Source of the DNA: Pedobacter deserti
GTDB lineage: Bacteria; Bacteroidota; Bacteroidia; Sphingobacteriales; Sphingobacteriaceae
DNA: 64,000 nt
Reading direction: 5' to 3'
NCBI RefSeq assembly: GCF_024436415.1
Contig: NZ_JAFMZQ010000001.1
Span: forward strand, 1,364,001-1,428,000
Every line of letters begins with the position of its first letter. The stretch's first letter is position 1. The translations under genes were made by a program, and so were the position numbers. The notes below the pieces were generated by a model that searched no databases, was not told where the DNA came from, and worked only from the letters and a program-made list of their open reading frames with translations. This document shows, piece after piece, positions 60,993-64,000 of this stretch.

Positions 60993-63746
60993 ATGATGAG
61001 AAGAATTTATACCGCAATATTATTCATCCTGGCCTGCTCCTCAGCAGTGGCGCAAACCACAATCGTTAAATACCTCTCAGGTAAAGATAAAGACCATACG
61101 GTGAACTGGGACTTCTTCTGCACCGATGGCAGAAAAAGCGGGTACTGGACAAAAATACCGGTGCCGTCCAACTGGGAATTGCAGGGTTTTGGTTCCTATA
61201 ATTATGGGCACGACAAGGTAAAGTCCAATGAACAGGGCCTGTATAAATATGAGTTCAGCACCGGTAAAGTGGATGGAAAGCGGGTGTTTATTGTCTTCGA
61301 AGGTTCCATGACAGACACCAAAGTGATGATTAACGGCAAAACGGCCGGGCCGGTTCACCAAGGCGCTTTTTATCGCTTCAAATATGATATTACCGATTTG
61401 CTGAAGCCGTCAGGTAAAAACCTGCTGGAAGTAACGGTCAGCAAAACATCGGCAAATGCCTCGGTGAACCAGGCGGAGCGGAAAAGCGACTTTTGGATCC
61501 TGGGCGGAATTTTCCGACCTGTTTACCTGGAAATTGTGCCGCAGAAGTTTATAGACCGGGTAGCGATAAATGCTAAGGCCGACGGCTCTTTTGAGATGCA
61601 GGTGTTTCCGAAAAACCTGAATGGTACAGAAACTATTGAGGCGCAAATCCAAACCCTGAACGGCAAGGCCGCGGGCGCGTCATTTTCTGCCAATGCAGGG
61701 AATACGGCCGACTCGGTCGTACTGCGCTCGCAACTAAATAGCCCGCAATTGTGGAGTGCCGAGTTCCCCAACAGGTATCAGGTTGTGGTGACCATAAAAA
61801 ATGCAGGGCAGATTATCCATCAGGTTAAACAGAAGTTTGGTTTCAGAACAGTTGAGTTGAGGAAAAATGACGGACTCTATGTAAACGGGGAAAAGATATT
61901 GCTTAAAGGCAGTAACCGGCACAGCTTCTGGCCTGAGAGTGGTCGCACGCTCAGCCATAGCGTCCATCTCCTGGATGTGCGCCTCATGAAGGAAATGAAT
62001 ATGAACGCGGTGCGGATGTCCCATTATCCGCCGGATCAGGATTTTCTGGACGTGTGCGATTCTGTAGGTCTGTATGTGATAGACGAACTTACAGGCTGGC
62101 AGTCGAAATATGACACCGTAGCCGGTCGCAAGCTGGTTAAGGAACTGGTTGTAAGGGATGTTAACCACCCGTCCATCCTGTTTTGGGCCAATGGTAATGA
62201 GGGTGGATTCAACCGCGCACTCGATAACGACTATGCCTGGTACGATCCGCAGAAGCGGACCGTAATACATCCCTGGGAAAAGTTTAACGGAACAGATACG
62301 CGTCATTATCCCGATTACGATTACATGGTAAAATCTGCTGCCACCGGCAAAGAGGTATTTTTCCCAACCGAGTTTATGCATGGCCTGTACGACGGAGGAG
62401 TGGGGGCCGGTCTGGACGACTACTGGAACCAGATGCTGAAGCACCCGCATGGCGCAGGCGGATTTATCTGGGCATTTGTAGATGAGGCGATCCTTCGGAC
62501 GGATAAGAACGGCGCATACGATACCGACGGCAATCATGGAGCCGATGGCATCGTTGGTCCGCACCGTGAAAAGGAGGGCAGCTTTTATACCATTAAGGAA
62601 ATATGGTCGCCCGTCTACGTGGGACTTCGCAAGATCGGGGCCGACTTTTCAGGTAAAATAGAGGTAGAGAACAGGTACGACTTTACGAACCTCAATCAAT
62701 GCACCTTCCAGTGGAAACTGGTCGATTTTCCTGCAGCAGACAAGAAAGGTACGGAGCCTATCGTAAGGGCATCGGGTTATCCTAAGCTGGCGAATGTAAA
62801 ACCGGGGGAAAAGGGCTGGCTGGAACTGAACCTGCCGGGCTCATGGAGAAACTACGGCACCTTGTATTTAACTGCTTATGGGGCCGATAAAAAAGAGATT
62901 TTTACCTGGAGCTGGGCGCTGAAGCCAGCTGAGGTGATAGTTCAGAAAGCGAGGTCCGCTCGTCCAGCAGAGCTAAAGGCAGAAGATCAGGGCAACAATC
63001 TTCGGATCCTATGCAACGGCACTACCTACGTATTCGACAAGGTAACCGGGTATATCAGCCAGGTGCTCAAAAAACGAGGAACTGTGTCCTTGTCGGGCGG
63101 ACCGGTCCTTGCAAGCGGCGCAGCTGTATTGAAGCAGTTTTCCCATCATGAAGTTGATGGCCAGTACGTGGTTGAAGCGACTTATGGAGGTACAGGTGCT
63201 TTGCATGTTAAATGGACTTTTGCTTCAGGTACACCTGCAAAACTCGAATATGAATATGGGCGGCCGGACGCTGCGGATTTTAGCGGTATAACCTTTAATT
63301 ATCCCGAGGAAAAGATCACCGGTATGAAATGGCGCGGGCGCGGACCTTTTCGCGTATGGAAAAACCGCATGAAGGGTCAGCAATTGGGCGTATGGGAAAA
63401 AACCTATAACAATACCGTCACCGGAGAGCATTGGCAGTATCCTGAGTTTAAGGGCTACCATGCTGAGGTAAGCTGGGTAACGGTGCAGACCAAGGAGTCG
63501 CCGTTTACGGTGTACTCCAACGATGAAGATGTCTTTTTTCAAATGCTCAGGCCGGCGAAAGAAAAGGACGTCCTGAATAATAACGTCGGACCAGTCTTTC
63601 CGGAAGGGAGCATAGGGTTTCTGGATGCTATTAATCCGATCGGCAACAAATTCCACGCAGCAAGATCCACAGGCCCGGAGGGTCAGAAGAATGAAGCAAA
63701 AGCGGAGCGGATAAAGCGGACGCTATGGTTTCATTTTGGCCGGTAG
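60993..63746 (+). CDS. Glycoside hydrolase family 2 (beta-galactosidase/beta-mannosidase type), exported
   Basis: 917 residues from ATG 60993 (60996 is also possible). Signal peptide MMRRIYTAILFILACSSAVA, sugar-binding jelly-roll (YKYEFSTGKVDGKRVFIVFE), Ig-like domain, then the TIM barrel with LLKGSNRHSFWPESGR, acid/base Glu in FWANGNEGGFNRAL near residue 405 and nucleophile Glu in VFFPTEFMHGLYDGG near 470. A C-terminal beta domain follows. Periplasmic or surface exo-glycosidase; exact sugar unknown. Its last 24 bases overlap the convergent partial glycosidase gene. Confidence 0.92.
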   Translation: MMRRIYTAILFILACSSAVAQTTIVKYLSGKDKDHTVNWDFFCTDGRKSGYWTKIPVPSNWELQGFGSYNYGHDKVKSNEQGLYKYEFSTGKVDGKRVFIVFEGSMTDTKVMINGKTAGPVHQGAFYRFKYDITDLLKPSGKNLLEVTVSKTSANASVNQAERKSDFWILGGIFRPVYLEIVPQKFIDRVAINAKADGSFEMQVFPKNLNGTETIEAQIQTLNGKAAGASFSANAGNTADSVVLRSQLNSPQLWSAEFPNRYQVVVTIKNAGQIIHQVKQKFGFRTVELRKNDGLYVNGEKILLKGSNRHSFWPESGRTLSHSVHLLDVRLMKEMNMNAVRMSHYPPDQDFLDVCDSVGLYVIDELTGWQSKYDTVAGRKLVKELVVRDVNHPSILFWANGNEGGFNRALDNDYAWYDPQKRTVIHPWEKFNGTDTRHYPDYDYMVKSAATGKEVFFPTEFMHGLYDGGVGAGLDDYWNQMLKHPHGAGGFIWAFVDEAILRTDKNGAYDTDGNHGADGIVGPHREKEGSFYTIKEIWSPVYVGLRKIGADFSGKIEVENRYDFTNLNQCTFQWKLVDFPAADKKGTEPIVRASGYPKLANVKPGEKGWLELNLPGSWRNYGTLYLTAYGADKKEIFTWSWALKPAEVIVQKARSARPAELKAEDQGNNLRILCNGTTYVFDKVTGYISQVLKKRGTVSLSGGPVLASGAAVLKQFSHHEVDGQYVVEATYGGTGALHVKWTFASGTPAKLEYEYGRPDAADFSGITFNYPEEKITGMKWRGRGPFRVWKNRMKGQQLGVWEKTYNNTVTGEHWQYPEFKGYHAEVSWVTVQTKESPFTVYSNDEDVFFQMLRPAKEKDVLNNNVGPVFPEGSIGFLDAINPIGNKFHAARSTGPEGQKNEAKAERIKRTLWFHFGR

Positions 63747-64000
63747 TTTATAGGTAGTGGCCTGCGACTGGAGGTTGCCGTCTATCCAAACGCATAATCT
63801 GCTTTGATTGCCGGGTTTGGCTGTGTCCCAGTCCTTTTTCCAGATGATGTCAACATCATGTCCGTGGTAACGAAGGTTGCCAAGGTAAAAATAATCCCAG
63901 CTGTTGTCGGGCAACAAAGGTTGCACGGCAAAGCTGGAGCTGTGTGATGCCTTAAAACCGATCAGGTCTTCGATGATCATGTCCGGAAAACTCGAATGGA
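63723..64000 (-). CDS. C-terminal end of an MGH1-type glycoside hydrolase (truncated by window edge)
   Basis: The frame is open through base 64000 on the minus strand, so only the last 91 or so codons are seen. FPDMIIEDLIGFKASHSSSF, LLPDNSWDYFYLGNLRYHGH and DIIWKKDWD resemble the C-terminal beta-sandwich of MGH1-type (six-hairpin) glycosidases. The gene shares its last 24 bases with the GH2 gene. The catalytic domain lies outside the window, so specificity cannot be given. Confidence 0.65.
   Translation of the reverse strand, partial: HSSFPDMIIEDLIGFKASHSSSFAVQPLLPDNSWDYFYLGNLRYHGHDVDIIWKKDWDTAKPGNQSRLCVWIDGNLQSQATTYKLPAKMKP

Noticed and set aside
61734..62564. 276-residue frame antisense to the GH2 gene
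   Set aside because: Long only because of high-GC codon structure of the real gene opposite, which holds both catalytic glutamates.
1..64000. CRISPR arrays, tRNA or rRNA genes, insertion sequences, phage genes, attachment sites
   Set aside because: No regularly spaced repeats, cloverleaf-like segments, transposase or integrase motifs, or flanking terminal repeats were seen by eye on either strand.

Overview
The window reads as a chromosomal segment of a Bacteroidota bacterium, most likely of the family Sphingobacteriaceae (Pedobacter/Mucilaginibacter-like). Three things point there. Promoters match the Bacteroidota primary-sigma pattern TTTG-N19/20-TAnnTTTG. Shine-Dalgarno sequences are almost absent. 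The family repertoire is characteristic: DUF5606, DUF4293, Porin O/P, an acyl-CoA carboxylase beta subunit and a membrane-anchored MutS homologue. No tRNA, rRNA, CRISPR array, insertion sequence or phage gene was seen, and no gene-free stretch exceeds about 275 bases.

Layout. 1-2374: end of the str operon (fusA, partial; rpsJ), closed by a strong terminator. 2441-4351: an insertion of three non-ribosomal genes (a coiled-coil membrane protein, a TauE/SafE permease and a DUF1634 protein) that splits rpsJ from the rest of the S10 operon. 4422-19418: S10-spc-alpha ribosomal supercluster restarted by a near-perfect promoter: rplC, rplD, rplW, rplB, rpsS, rplV, rpsC, rplP, rpmC, rpsQ, rplN, rplX, rplE, rpsN, rpsH, rplF, rplR, rpsE, rpmD, rplO, secY, map, infA, rpmJ, rpsM, rpsK, rpsD, rpoA, rplQ. 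19502-22762: a methyltransferase and dnaK. 22814-26430 (minus): acyl-CoA carboxyltransferase, M42 peptidase and sugar nucleotidyltransferase in one probable operon. 26516-30529: an outer-membrane porin, a small exported protein, a SulP permease and a beta-carbonic anhydrase. 30589-36143: pruA, and divergently lpxK, purine nucleoside phosphorylase and a large porin. 36140-45143: a secreted protein of unclear function, an old-yellow-enzyme reductase, a cyclophilin, a DUF5606 protein, rlmH with a 42-residue membrane peptide, a MutS-like ATPase, aconitase and a polysaccharide deacetylase. 45208-54048: TolC and HlyD efflux parts, gpsA, a DEAD-box helicase, DUF4293, truA and an ABC exporter. 54093-64000: carbohydrate metabolism, with a PQQ-type sugar dehydrogenase, an MDR alcohol dehydrogenase, an MBL hydrolase, a GH13 lipoprotein, a LacI regulator, a GH2 enzyme and the end of an MGH1-type glycosidase.

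Most of the window is ordinary core genome. The least explained structure lies between genes. Several perfect hairpins without U-tracts start a few bases after stop codons inside the ribosomal cluster (fusA/rpsJ, rpmD/rplO, rpsD/rpoA). A 24-bp dyad sits in a divergent promoter at 37421. A 42-residue membrane peptide with a strong Shine-Dalgarno follows rlmH. A cluster of response-regulator-like half-sites lies before a small membrane protein at 59511, and a small exported protein of unknown role is linked to a SulP/carbonic-anhydrase pair. I did not find a clear-cut new defence or biosynthetic system.
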